The notes under the pieces are model-generated. The model saw nothing but the letters and a program-made list of their open reading frames with translations, was not told the origin of the DNA and did not search any database. From assembly GCA_963834825.1 (NCBI GenBank), contig CAWICZ010000014.1:248001-312000 (forward strand): DNA of 64,000 nt. Direction: 5' to 3'. Below, one piece after another: positions 1 through 7,698 of the stretch. Position numbers and translations under genes: made by a program. Position 1 is the first letter of the stretch. The number at the start of each line of letters is the position of its first letter. The DNA is from JACDAN01 sp963834825. GTDB lineage: Bacteria > Actinomycetota > Thermoleophilia > Gaiellales > Gaiellaceae.

Positions 1-274
1 CCGGACCGCACGGCTGGACCGAACGGTCCTGGCTCATCGCGAGCACCATCGTCGCGGCTCCGAAGCCCTCGACCGTGCCGGTACCGTTGTTGATCAGCTG
101 GAAGACACCGAGGTCGGCGACGCGGTTGGTCACCGATGCGTTGGTCTCTGTGAACGTCGCCGCGAAGCGGTTGGCGTGGTTCGGTGGGCTTGCCGCTGCG
201 TGCAGCGCGAGAGCGCTCGTGAGGATCATGAGCGCCGCCGCCAGAAGCGGCAGTCTGAGTGTGTTCTTCTTCAT
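1..274 (-). CDS. secreted hypothetical protein, N-terminal part (runs off the window)
   Basis: Reading the minus strand from an ATG at 274 gives 91 codons without a stop up to the window edge. The start is MKKNTLRLPLLAAALMILTS, a classic Sec signal peptide with a basic N-terminus and a hydrophobic core ending near AAAS. The mature part is hydrophilic and contains FATFTETNAS-like and NNGTGTVEGFG segments. A good ribosome binding site (GGAAGGGAG) lies about 5 nt before the ATG. I recognise no family. Exported; function unknown; the C-terminus is missing because it lies outside the window. Confidence 0.7.
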   Translation of the reverse strand, partial: MKKNTLRLPLLAAALMILTSALALHAAASPPNHANRFAATFTETNASVTNRVADLGVFQLINNGTGTVEGFGAATMVLAMSQDRSVQPCGP

Positions 275-306
275 GGCGTCTCCCTTCCGCGGTTGAGACG
301 AACCGG

Positions 307-324
307 CCTGACGTCCATGTCAGG
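307..324. promoter_or_regulatory. inverted repeat in divergent intergenic region
   Basis: CCTGAC-gtccat-GTCAGG is a perfect 6-bp inverted repeat lying between the divergent secreted-protein gene (minus) and the lytic transglycosylase (plus). A second perfect palindrome, CCGGGGA-aa-TCCCCGG, lies at 361-376. Either could be an operator or a leader hairpin; no regulator is identified. Confidence 0.25.
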
Positions 325-521
325 TGTCGCAATCGTCCGTCAGCCGCGTGCCCGCTCGCGCCGGGGAAATCCCCGGTCTTGCAATGGCATCCCGCCGACT
401 CTCGGGAGGAGATCGTGGCCATAAGTCGTACCGCGTGGACCTGTGCGAAGACTCTTGTTCTTACTGGTCGTGCCCGTAGTCGCTGCGCGATCGTCTGCGG
501 CGAGGCCGCAGCGCTCGCAAG

Positions 522-1526
522 GTGCAGGTGCCCGGCGCCCAGGTCGCGCTCTACCGCCACGGCTTCTACAAGGGCCCGATCGACGGGATCGCCGGGCCGC
601 TGACGCGGCGTGCGATCCGCGACTTCCAGCGGTCCAAGGGGCTCGAGCCGGACGGCGTGGTCGGCAGGCGGACGCGCGCCGCGTTCGGCCGGTACGGCGG
701 TCCCCTCTTCGGTACGCGGGTGCTCGTGCGAGGCACGGTTGGGTTCGACGTCTCGGTCCTGCAGTTTCTCCTTGCCAAGCGCGGCTCCCCGGTCCGGGCC
801 CTGGACAGTTCCTTCGGTCCGGTCACCGAGGGGTACGTGCGCCGGTTCCAGCGGCGTACCGGGCTTTCCGCCGACGGCATCGTCGGCAGGCAGACCGGCG
901 CGGCGCTCGCCACGGGTCGGCGGAGCCTGAGTCCGACGCGTCCCGCCGCTTCGGCCGGAAGCCGTCACGTCGTTCGGCCCGGTGAGACGCTGAGCGCGAT
1001 CGCCGCGCGAGCCGGCACGACGGTGGCGGCCCTGGCTCGACGGAACGGGCTCGATCCGAGCCGATTCCTGCTCATCGGAACGCGGCTGTTCGTTCCGCAG
1101 GGCGGTGGTGCGACTGCGGCTGCGGCTGCTCCGTCGTCGCGCGCCGCGGTCGAGGCCTCGCTCAGCAGGTGGGCCGGCCACTACGGCGTCAGCCTCGACC
1201 TCGTACGGGCGCTCGCGTGGCAGGAGTCGGGCTTCCAGAACGATGTCCGTTCGAGTGCGAACGCGGTCGGGCCGTTACAGGTCATTCCCGCGACACGAGC
1301 CTTCGTCGAGCAGTTTCTGATCGGCCAACGTGTGCCGAGGACGATGGACGGCAACGTGCGCCTCGGGGTCGCGTACCTGCACCATCTGCTTCACCGGTTC
1401 GCAATGGACGCGCGCCTCGCGCTGGGGGCGTACTACTCGGGGCCGAGGGCGGTGCTCAGCCGGGGGCTCTCTCCTGAGACGCGCCACTTCGTCGCCAATG
1501 TCTTCGCCCTGCGCGGGCGCGTCTGA
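522..1526 (+). CDS. peptidoglycan-binding / LysM / lytic transglycosylase-like cell-wall hydrolase
   Basis: Domain order, in residues from GTG 522: two peptidoglycan_binding_1 repeats (about 5-55, GFYKGPIDGIAGPLTRRA, and 70-130), a LysM motif (about 152-196, VVRPGETLSAIAARAGTTV), then a goose-lysozyme/SLT-like catalytic domain (about 210-325) with the likely catalytic Glu in AWQESGF and the substrate-cleft motif AVGPLQVIPAT. It should cleave glycan strands outside the membrane. No signal peptide is encoded in this frame. A signal-like stretch (MRRLLFLLVVPVVAA) sits in the +1 frame from GTG 443, and an excellent RBS (GGAGGAGAT) precedes GTG 415 in the third frame. The true 5' end is therefore probably disrupted by indels between about 415 and 522. 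Confidence 0.8.
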   Translation: MQVPGAQVALYRHGFYKGPIDGIAGPLTRRAIRDFQRSKGLEPDGVVGRRTRAAFGRYGGPLFGTRVLVRGTVGFDVSVLQFLLAKRGSPVRALDSSFGPVTEGYVRRFQRRTGLSADGIVGRQTGAALATGRRSLSPTRPAASAGSRHVVRPGETLSAIAARAGTTVAALARRNGLDPSRFLLIGTRLFVPQGGGATAAAAAPSSRAAVEASLSRWAGHYGVSLDLVRALAWQESGFQNDVRSSANAVGPLQVIPATRAFVEQFLIGQRVPRTMDGNVRLGVAYLHHLLHRFAMDARLALGAYYSGPRAVLSRGLSPETRHFVANVFALRGRV

Positions 1527-1537
1527 CGCCAACATGG

Positions 1538-1553
1538 TTGCCCTGTTGGGCAA
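1538..1553. terminator. short hairpin between convergent genes
   Basis: TTGCCC-tgtt-GGGCAA forms a perfect 6-bp stem in the 44-nt gap between the lytic transglycosylase (plus) and the methyltransferase (minus). It has no T-tract, so it could serve as a weak bidirectional terminator. Confidence 0.4.
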
Positions 1554-1570
1554 GCGCGCGTCTGTCGCAT

Positions 1571-2356
1571 TCAGGCCGGCTTCGTGGCGGTGAAGCAGAA
1601 CTGCGTGCTCGCGAAGTAGAACTCGTCCCGCTCCATCAACTCGCGTTGCTCGGCCGCCCACGCCTCGGCGGTGCCTTCGTCGATGTCCTGTCGTCCTGCG
1701 ACGAACGTCGCGATGAACGGCACCAGTGCGGCGCCGTAGCTCTCCGGATCCCGTCCAACGGCCGCGAATGGATGCGCCTCGACGCCGATGTCCTCGAATC
1801 CTGCCGAGCGCAGATCCGCGGCCAGGTTTCGCGGTAGTGACGGATGGGCGAGATGCTCGTCCCACGCCCGCAGGACACGGGTCGTCAAAACGGGATCTCG
1901 CGACTGGAGCGACACGGTCGCCCAATCGACGTCCCAGACGACCGCGCATGCGCCCGGTCGGAGCGCACGGTGGAGCTCGGCGAGGCCGGCACGCACGTCC
2001 GCGACGTATTCGAGGACCTGCACGCAGATCGCGCCGTCGAAGGTACCGCTCTCGACGGGGAGGGCAGTGGCCTCCCCCTCGAGGAGCGCGACGTTGTCGC
2101 GGCCCGCGCAGCGATTTCGCGCGAGCTCGAGCATCGCCGAACTGTTGTCCACGCCCACCACCGATCCGGATGGGCCAACCTCATCCGACAGCTCGAGGCA
2201 ATAGAAGCCGGGCCCACAACCGACGTCGAGGATCCGCTCACCGGGCGCTGCAGCGAGGGCCTGGCGAACCAGCGCGCGCCGGCGCGTCGCATCGCGGATC
2301 ATGTAGAGCGCCTCGATCCGCTTGGCCGCGTCAGCGTCGAACTGTAGTTGGCTCAA
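1571..2356 (-). CDS. class I SAM-dependent methyltransferase
   Basis: A 261-residue Rossmann methyltransferase of the Methyltransf_11/UbiE-like type. Motif I is ILDVGCGPGFY (about residues 42-52), motif II ends in VVGVDNSS, and the post-motif region reads LPVESGTFDGAICVQVLEYV. Cytosolic; the substrate is unknown. The start is TTG at 2356, chosen because GGAGGACG lies 5 nt upstream; no ATG or GTG fits better. Length is typical of stand-alone small-molecule methyltransferases. It is monocistronic, convergent with the upstream cell-wall hydrolase. Confidence 0.85.
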   Translation of the reverse strand: MSQLQFDADAAKRIEALYMIRDATRRRALVRQALAAAPGERILDVGCGPGFYCLELSDEVGPSGSVVGVDNSSAMLELARNRCAGRDNVALLEGEATALPVESGTFDGAICVQVLEYVADVRAGLAELHRALRPGACAVVWDVDWATVSLQSRDPVLTTRVLRAWDEHLAHPSLPRNLAADLRSAGFEDIGVEAHPFAAVGRDPESYGAALVPFIATFVAGRQDIDEGTAEAWAAEQRELMERDEFYFASTQFCFTATKPA

Positions 2357-2410
2357 CGTCCTCCTCGCCTCGTTGCTGGACGCCGATTATCGCTGGCGAC
2401 GAGCGTCTGA

Positions 2411-2429
2411 CTTAGTCGATGAATGAGGC
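2411..2429. repeat. 19-bp direct repeat, left copy
   Basis: Matches 18 of 19 bases of 2767-2785. It preserves, with a synonymous change, the last five codons and stop of the adenosine deaminase gene that ends at 2768. Confidence 0.75.
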
Positions 2430-2495
2430 GTAGCGTCTAGATGCGCGAAGTGGCCGGACGCTGCAAGCTGAAAGCTGGCAAGGAGGTGAAGCGAA

Positions 2496-2771
2496 GTGGC
2501 TTGTGATCCTTTGAACTACTCCGGTGTCGACTCCTCAAAGTGGGAATGCGCAAAGGATGTCGTCAGGCGCGATTACGGCATCGGCATCGAGTCTGATTCC
2601 GGAGAGGCGACCGAACGAGGCTTCACGCTGAACTGGAGGTACGACTCGAAGGCGCAAGAGCTCCAGATCCAGTGCACGAAGAAGCCGTTTTTCGTTAGCT
2701 GCGGCATGGTCAACGGGCGCATCAATGAAACGGCTGGCAAATGTGGGATCGCGGCTGAAGTCAGCTCTTAG
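2496..2771 (+). CDS. small hypothetical protein (91 aa)
   Basis: GTG start at 2496, preceded by a near-perfect Shine-Dalgarno (AAGGAGGTGA). The product is soluble, has no membrane segment or signal peptide, and has five cysteines (ACDP, WECAK, IQCTKK, SCGM, GKCG), unusual for its size. Base composition is lower in G+C than neighbouring genes. It lies wholly between the 19-bp direct repeats, and its stop codon is supplied by the right repeat. No family recognised. It ends tail-to-tail with, and overlapping by 4 nt, the adenosine deaminase. Confidence 0.65.
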   Translation: MACDPLNYSGVDSSKWECAKDVVRRDYGIGIESDSGEATERGFTLNWRYDSKAQELQIQCTKKPFFVSCGMVNGRINETAGKCGIAAEVSS

Positions 2772-2785
2772 TCGATGAACGAGGC
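2767..2785. repeat. 19-bp direct repeat, right copy
   Basis: Partner of 2411-2429. This copy forms the actual 3' end of the adenosine deaminase gene on the minus strand and also contributes the TAG stop of the small gene on the plus strand. Confidence 0.75.
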
Positions 2786-3767
2786 CTCGTGCCCGCGGCG
2801 GTTGGCGTCGCTGACCTGACTCTCGTCGAGCGCTCCAATCCGAAGTAGGAGCTCGAACTCGTCGCGGAGGTGGGTGCGCATCATCTCCGGGCCGTCGGTG
2901 GCGATCGTGAACGGCACCTTGTGCTCGGTGAAGGCGCGGAAGGTGTCGCGGACGGCGTCCTCGTCGGGCAGCGCTTTCGTCAGCAGGTTCGAGGTCGGGC
3001 AGATCTCGAGCACGATCTTGGCCTCGCAGATCTGGGTCATCAGCTTCTTGTCCTGCGCGGCGAGGATGCCGTGGCCGATCCGGTCGGGATGAAGGGTCGA
3101 GACGACCTCGCGGATCTCGGCGATCCCGTAGTCGCCGCCCTCCTCGCCCACGTGGATCGTGACGCCGAGGCCGGCCTCGCGCGCCCGCTCGATGAGCGGC
3201 AGCAGAGCGCGGTACGGGTAAGGGCCGGCGCCGTCGGGTCGCGGCCCGGCGATGTCGATGCCGATGATCCCCCGGGGCTGGTAGCGGATCGCCTTCTCGA
3301 CGATGACCTCGTTCTGCCGGTCGGTGAACGTTCGGTCCATCATCAGGATCAGGCCGGCGCGCACCTGCGGGTACTCGAGGCTTGCCCGGTCGAGCCCGCG
3401 GACCGCGGCCATGATGATGTGGTCGAGGTCGCGCTCGCCGCCCCGGTTGCGCTTCATCGGGTTGAAGCGGAGCTCGAGCGTCGTGATGCCCTGCGAGCGG
3501 TAGGCACCGCCGATCGCCGCGTGCACGGAGCGCTCGACGGCGAGCGGGCTCGACTGGATGAGCTCCGTCCATTTGTAGATCTGGTCGAGCGCCGTCAGGT
3601 CGGCGACGCCGCGCCGCGTCGGAGATCCTGACGAGCTCATCGAACTCCCAGTAGTCCTTGACGGGGAGCGCGATGCCCTGCTCGTGGGCGAGCGTCCACA
3701 TGATCTCGGAGGCGACTGCGCCGCCGAGGTGGGTGTGCAGCTCCGCCAGGCCTTCCTGGGCGCTCAT
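2768..3767 (-). pseudogene. adenosine deaminase, interrupted by one apparent frameshift
   Basis: Would hydrolyse adenosine to inosine (purine salvage, cytosol). The N-terminal frame from ATG 3767 carries the metal motif HTHLGGAV and runs to DYWEFDELVRISDA. The remainder, from near 3630, is in another frame: KWTELIQSSPLAVERSVH, the HVGEEGGDYG metal/catalytic segment, RIGHGI, and ATDGPEMMRTHLRDEFELL near the C-terminus. Deleting one base near 3620-3635 restores a normal 333-residue protein, so this may be an intact gene with an assembly insertion. The 3' end is one copy of a 19-bp direct repeat. Confidence 0.8.
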
Positions 3768-3793
3768 GCGGCGAGCCTAGCGGCGTCGTAGGT

Positions 3794-3799
3794 CAAGAT
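3794..3799 (+). promoter_or_regulatory. -10-like box, leaderless configuration
   Basis: CAAGAT ends 6 nt before ATG 3806; transcription would start at or next to the start codon. Confidence 0.4.
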
Positions 3800-3805
3800 T
3801 TGCGG

Positions 3806-4468
3806 ATGCCGCGAAAACCCGCTGACCTCTACGGCCTCCCGCTGGAGGAGTTCACGAAGGAGCGCGACGCGCTCGCGAAGGAGCTTCGGCAAGGGGGAGA
3901 CAAGGAGGCGGCCGACCAGGTCAAGGCCCTTCGCAAGCCGCCGGTCTCGGCGTGGACGGTCAATCAGCTGGCGCGCCGCCATCCGCAGGAGATGCGCGCG
4001 CTCGTCAAGGCCGGCGAAGGACTCCGGAAGGCACAGCGAAGCGCGGTCGGCGGCGGAGGGCCCGATGCGCTTCGCGATGCGACTCGCGCACATCGTGATC
4101 GTCTCGATGAGCTGACCTCGTTCGCCCGCCACGAGCTCGACGCCGACGGACAGACGCTGCAGCGGGCCGTGCAGACCCTGCGCAGCGCTTCGGTCGACAA
4201 GGAAGCCTCGAAGGCGCTGCTCGACGGAACGCTGACGGCCGACGTCGAGCAGGCGGGATTCGGGCCACTTCTCACGGCGGTTCCCGCCGGCGGATTCCGC
4301 CGCAAGGCCCGTCCGAAGGCGAAGCCGGCGCCAGAGCCGAAGACACCTCCGAAGCCGAAACGGGACCCGAACGCTGCGAAGAGGGCAAGGCTGCAGGCGC
4401 AGCTGGAGAAGGCCCGGGCGCGAGTCCGCGAGCTCGAAGCGCGCCTCGAAGAGCTCGAGTCCGCCTAG
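3806..4468 (+). CDS. conserved hypothetical protein, charged helical
   Basis: A 220-residue protein with a conserved-looking N-terminus (PADLYGLPLEEFTKERDALAKELR), then KPPVSAWTVNQLARRHP, a Lys/Pro-rich linker at about 165-190 (RRKARPKAKPAPEPKTPPKPK) and a C-terminal coiled coil (about 195-220, QLEKARARVRELEARLEELE). This architecture is familiar from actinobacterial hypotheticals, but I know no assigned function. No signal peptide or membrane segment, so cytosolic or DNA-associated. I prefer ATG 3806 over the in-frame TTG at 3800 because of the CAAGAT box 6 nt upstream. Confidence 0.7.
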   Translation: MPRKPADLYGLPLEEFTKERDALAKELRQGGDKEAADQVKALRKPPVSAWTVNQLARRHPQEMRALVKAGEGLRKAQRSAVGGGGPDALRDATRAHRDRLDELTSFARHELDADGQTLQRAVQTLRSASVDKEASKALLDGTLTADVEQAGFGPLLTAVPAGGFRRKARPKAKPAPEPKTPPKPKRDPNAAKRARLQAQLEKARARVRELEARLEELESA

Positions 4469-4472
4469 CCGA

Positions 4473-4490
4473 GCGGCGTGGGCCCGCCGC
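4473..4490 (+). terminator. GC-rich hairpin after the hypothetical gene
   Basis: GCGGCG-tgggcc-CGCCGC begins 4 nt after the stop codon at 4468. It has no T-tract, which is usual in high-G+C genomes. Confidence 0.45.
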
Positions 4491-4594
4491 TGGAGGTTTA
4501 AGGTCGCGGCGGCCACGGCATCAATCCGAGTTTGCGCTGGCTTGGTCAGGAGCCGGGAACGTAACCAGTCGGACTTACAGATTGGGGGGAAGAA

Positions 4595-5406
4595 GTGCGA
4601 GACGAGGAGAAGGTTTGCCGCCCGCGTGACGCTTCTGCTGGGGCTGGGTGTGTTCGACTGGTAGCCCCGACGTCGATGATCGGCGCTCCGAGCCTCGCGA
4701 CTGCGGCTCGAGCGTGGAGCTGTGTGCGCCAGACCAGAACCGGTTCAGCCTCACGATCGACGACCCGTACTTCCCGTTGCCGGTCGGCCAGCAGTGGGTC
4801 TACTCCGGGAAGGAGCAGGGCGAGACGATCTGGCCTCCGGATCACCGTCCTCAATGCAGACGCGAGACGCTCCGCTTCAGAGGGGAGCCCGGTGATCCAC
4901 GCGCGTGGTCGAGGAGGTCGAGTGGGTCGACGCGAACGCGAACGGTATGGTCGAGCAGGGAGAGATCCTGATCGAGATTGCCCGCAACTACTTCGCGCAG
5001 ACCTAGGACGGCACGGTCTGCTACTTCGTGGGCGAAGCGGTCGACATCTATGAGCAACGAGTGTCATCGCGAGCGGCGAGGGCTCGTGGCGCGCCGATGC
5101 CAGAGGAAACGCCCCGGGCATCTTCATGCCGGCTGAGCCGCAGTCGGGCATGACTTTCCTTTTCTTTGTTTATTTTTTTTGTTTTTTATTGAGCAAGAGA
5201 TTGCGCCCGGTATCGCCGAGGATCAGGCGACTATCGTTCGGTTCGGCATGGCCAAGACCCCGGCCGGAACCTTCACCAACGCGATGACGGCGCGCGAATT
5301 TCAACCCGCTCGACCGAAGCAAGGACTCGAAGGTCGTACCCGCCGGCGCTCCGGACAGTCGCCGCCTGGCTCGTCGACGGCCCTGCTCGGAGCTCATCAG
5401 GTATTG
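4595..5406 (+). pseudogene. decayed exported-protein gene (several frameshifts and a stop)
   Basis: Fragments of one protein appear in order in different frames: a signal-like RRRFAARVTLLLGLGVF (from about 4605), FSLTIDDPYFPLPVGQQWVY (about 4740-4800), ITVLNADA (about 4840), VVEEVEWVDANANGMVEQGE (about 4904-4965), ARNYFAQT followed by an in-frame TAG near 5005, then EIAPGIAEDQATIVRFGMAK (from about 5190) and NPLDRSKDSKV, closing with ELIRY and TGA at 5406. The order and the DNPYFPL...WVY type of opening resemble a family of secreted actinobacterial proteins of unknown function. At least four changes would be needed to restore it, plus removal of the T-rich tract at 5155-5190, so true decay or local misassembly is likely. 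Confidence 0.6.
5155..5190. repeat. T-rich low-complexity tract
   Basis: 29 of 36 bases are T, including runs of eight and six. No other stretch in this G+C-rich window looks like it. It lies inside the decayed exported-protein gene, where a coding segment would be expected. Confidence 0.8.
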
Positions 5407-5641
5407 ACCGCAGAGTCGCTTCAAGCCCCGTCACGACCCAGGGTCGCTGACGGTAAGTGTCAATAAGGAAAAAGCACTGGCCTAGTCATGCCTAACGTCC
5501 TACCTGTTTTACGGTCCGATCCGGCGGTCTGATCGAGATGCAGGTACGCGTGCCCTGATCTGACCGTCGTACGTGCCGTCACCCTCGTCCCTGCTCTTGA
5601 AGTAGACAACTCCCATCGCCGCGAGACCCTACCGCTCAGGA

Positions 5642-5674
5642 GCGAGGGCCCCTGGGCCCCTACGGGGCCCTCGC
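5642..5674 (-). terminator. strong hairpin downstream of the protease gene
   Basis: GCGAGGGCCCC and GGGGCCCTCGC form a perfect 11-bp stem around an 11-nt loop, 24 nt past the stop of the minus-strand protease. The 235 bp between it and the decayed gene at 5406 holds nothing I can recognise. Confidence 0.6.
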
Positions 5675-5697
5675 GTGTTCAGCAGGTCGGGCAGCAA

Positions 5698-6477
5698 CTA
5701 CGGCAGCGTGACGAACTCCTCGAGGAAGTCTCGCGCCGACGCTGTGTCGGTGCGATATGTCACGTCCGTGGCGCGGCAGAAGCGATCGCCGGTCACGGTG
5801 ACCGCGACGACGAGGTTCGAGCTGCCCTGGAAGTGCGGGCCGCCCGAGTCCCCGAAGCACGTCCCCCCGCTTCCGGTGGACGGGTTCATCGACAGGTTGA
5901 GCCAGGCCTTGGTCAGCGACCTGAACGCCTGGTCGGCGAAGCGGCGTTGGCCGTCGAAGAAGAGCGACTGCGGCCCCTTCGTCTTCTGCTCGCGGACCGT
6001 CCCGTAGCCGACCGCCGTGAAGCGCTCACGCTTGAGCGAGATCGAGTCGAGGTAGTTGGCGGGCGGTAGGCGCGCCGGCGTCACTCCCGTCACCGGGGCG
6101 TCGAGCGTCACGACGGCGATGTCGTGCGTGTCGATTGCCCGCCCGAGCCGAAGGCCGGGTTCGTGTGATACGTCCCCGGGAGCAGCGGCGAGCTCTGGTC
6201 GAACGTCGGGTCGAAAGTGACCCAAACGTCGTCAGGAGCCACGCCGATCGAGTCGAGAAACGCCGTGCAGTGCGCGGCCGTCAGGAAGACGTCCGGCTCG
6301 ATGAGCGTCCCACTGCAGAGAATCGCCGGCTCGCCGTCGGACTCGAAGATCAGCGCCCCGACATGCGGAAAGCGGTTCGTCGTGTCGAGCTGTCCAAACG
6401 TGATCGCCCGGGCCGCGCCGACCACGGCGAGCGTCACCGCAGACGAGCACGAGGACGATCGTTCCCTTGCGTCTCAT
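5698..6477 (-). pseudogene. trypsin-like serine protease (S1), two apparent frameshifts
   Basis: An exported chymotrypsin-fold protease. The ATG at 6477 follows an AAGGGGGA ribosome binding site and opens a signal peptide (MRRKGTIVLVLVCG). The body continues in a second frame from about 6437 (VGALIFESDGEPAILCSGTLI, then FLTAAHC with the catalytic His) and returns to the first frame near 6140 (THDIAVVTL with the catalytic Asp; CFGDSGGP with the catalytic Ser). All three triad residues are present and the total length (about 259 residues) is normal, so two compensating indels near 6437 and 6145 could be assembly errors in a working gene. Confidence 0.75.
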
Positions 6478-6539
6478 GGGTTCCCCCTTCATAGACGATC
6501 GCATACTAGGCGAGCTCGGCGCGCAACGTCACTGTACAC

Positions 6540-6568
6540 TTGACGCAACACTAGAGGTTGCAGATAAG
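6540..6568 (+). promoter_or_regulatory. sigma70-type promoter overlapping an inverted repeat, for the tetR gene
   Basis: TTGACG (6540-6545), a 17-nt spacer and GATAAG (6563-6568) precede ATG 6580. The -35 overlaps the right arm of CGTCA-N9-TGACG (6527-6545), a possible autoregulatory operator for the TetR protein. Confidence 0.4.
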
Positions 6569-6579
6569 CTCCTCGAGCG

Positions 6580-7434
6580 ATGCGCAACGTGACCGTGCCC
6601 GTCGTCGATGACGAGCTCCGCGACGCGACGATCAGCGTTCTTCGCGAGCGTGGCTGGGACGGCCTGACTCTGGAACGGGTCGCGGAGGCAGCCGGCCGCG
6701 CCCGATCGACGCTTTGGCGGCAGGGGCTGACGCGCGATGTCCTGATCGCAGCGCTCGCCGGCGAGCTCGCTGCCGACTTTCGGGCCGCGATGTACCCAGT
6801 GCTGACGTCCGACGGATCCGGCCGCGAGAGGCTCGAGCGCGGTCTCGATGCCCTGTGCGAGCTCATCGACCGGCATCTGCCTTTGCTGCTCGCCACCGAT
6901 GAGGCGTTCCATCAGGGCGCGGGGCCCGGACAAGGGCCGGACTACCTCTACCCGTTCATCCAGTTCATGCGCGAGGGTGCCGAGGACGGCTCGCTCGCAC
7001 CCGGCGACGACCTCGTACTCGCCTCCGACGTCGTCTTCAACACCGTCGCCTGGCCGTACGTCCACCTGCGCGGCCGCCACAAGTGGCCGGCCAAGCGGGC
7101 GCGGAGTCTCGTCGTCGGGCTCGTGCTGAACGGGATCGCCTGCCATCACAAGCCGAAGTCACGTCAGGAAAGGAGTGACCATGGCCCTTCTGTACCTCGA
7201 CCGTGTCGTGCCCAGCGAGCCGGGCCAGCGCGAGATCCCGGAACCACCGCGCCGCGGCGAGCCCGGCGGGCCTCCCTGCGCGATCTGCGCCGGGGAGACG
7301 ACCGAGGCGCTCTGGTCCGACGACAACTGGACGCTCCACGCGCCGGTGGGTGGGAGCCTGCCGGGCACGGTCTGGCTGGCCAGCCGCGTGCACGTGGACT
7401 CGTTCGCGGATCTGCCCGAGGAGCTCGCGGCTGA
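6580..7434 (+). CDS. TetR-family transcriptional regulator (frame runs on into the next gene)
   Basis: The N-terminal helix-turn-helix is clear: ELRDATISVLRERGWDGLTLERVAEAAGRARSTLWR (residues 12-47, one of the best-known TetR patterns, with TLWRQ in the recognition helix). The ligand-binding half resembles TetR_C domains and reaches DVVFNTVAWPYVHLRG and LVVGLVLNGIA at about residue 188. After that the frame stays open for about 250 nt inside the HIT gene, giving an Arg/Pro-rich tail that is certainly not native. A TGA in another frame (7176-7178), just before the HIT start, would be the natural end; an indel near 7140-7170 is likely. Probably a local repressor, perhaps of the HIT gene. Confidence 0.75.
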   Translation: MRNVTVPVVDDELRDATISVLRERGWDGLTLERVAEAAGRARSTLWRQGLTRDVLIAALAGELAADFRAAMYPVLTSDGSGRERLERGLDALCELIDRHLPLLLATDEAFHQGAGPGQGPDYLYPFIQFMREGAEDGSLAPGDDLVLASDVVFNTVAWPYVHLRGRHKWPAKRARSLVVGLVLNGIACHHKPKSRQERSDHGPSVPRPCRAQRAGPARDPGTTAPRRARRASLRDLRRGDDRGALVRRQLDAPRAGGWEPAGHGLAGQPRARGLVRGSARGARG

Positions 7435-7672
7435 GTTCGGCAGCGTCGTCGCGCGCGCCGAGCGGGCGATCCTCGCGCTCGGCGACGTCGGTCGAGTGCA
7501 CCTCTATCGCTGGGGCGACGGCGGCGCGCACTTCCACGTGTGGCTGCTCCCGCGGCCGCTCGGCATGCTCGAAGCGTCCGGCATGATGCTGCCGGTCTGG
7601 GAGGACGCGCTGCCCAACGTGCCCGACAAGGAGCTCGCCGACGCGGCAAGGAAGGTCGCGGCGGCAATGTGA
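7181..7672 (+). CDS. HIT-like superfamily protein
   Basis: A 163-residue protein with a CAIC pair at 33-36 (possible zinc site) and a histidine-triad-like motif HFHVWLLPRP, with His117 and His119. The third His of the canonical HxHxH is Trp, so nucleotide hydrolase/transferase activity is plausible but not assured; the middle His, the usual nucleophile, is kept. ATG 7181 is chosen because AGGAAAGGAG lies 5 nt upstream; the in-frame GTG at 7175 is inside that site. It follows tetR directly and is probably co-transcribed. A remnant of a second copy of its 3' end lies at 9427-9491. Confidence 0.7.
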   Translation: MALLYLDRVVPSEPGQREIPEPPRRGEPGGPPCAICAGETTEALWSDDNWTLHAPVGGSLPGTVWLASRVHVDSFADLPEELAAEFGSVVARAERAILALGDVGRVHLYRWGDGGAHFHVWLLPRPLGMLEASGMMLPVWEDALPNVPDKELADAARKVAAAM

Positions 7673-7698
7673 CCGGGCGGGTTGCGCGATCCGGCGCG

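Larger units (their letters stand above)
2411..2785. mobile_element. candidate small insert flanked by 19-bp direct repeats at the adenosine deaminase 3' end
   Basis: CTTAGTCGATGAATGAGGC (2411-2429) and CTTAGTCGATGAACGAGGC (2767-2785) differ at one base. Read on the minus strand, both encode the last codons of the adenosine deaminase (ASFID-stop); only the right copy is joined to the gene body. The 337 bp between them is visibly lower in G+C than its surroundings and carries one small gene with a strong RBS. The layout resembles an element that integrated into a gene 3' end and duplicated the target. There is no integrase or transposase inside, so it would have to be mobilised in trans. Mobility is an inference; the repeat itself is directly visible. 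Confidence 0.4.

Noticed and set aside
330..442. Riboswitch of the c-di-AMP type upstream of the cell-wall hydrolase
   Set aside because: Only a short palindrome (361-376) is present; the conserved ydaO core motifs are not visible.
5509..5616. 35-codon minus-strand frame starting MGVVYFKSRDEGDG
   Set aside because: No ribosome binding site or recognisable similarity; too short to support without other evidence.
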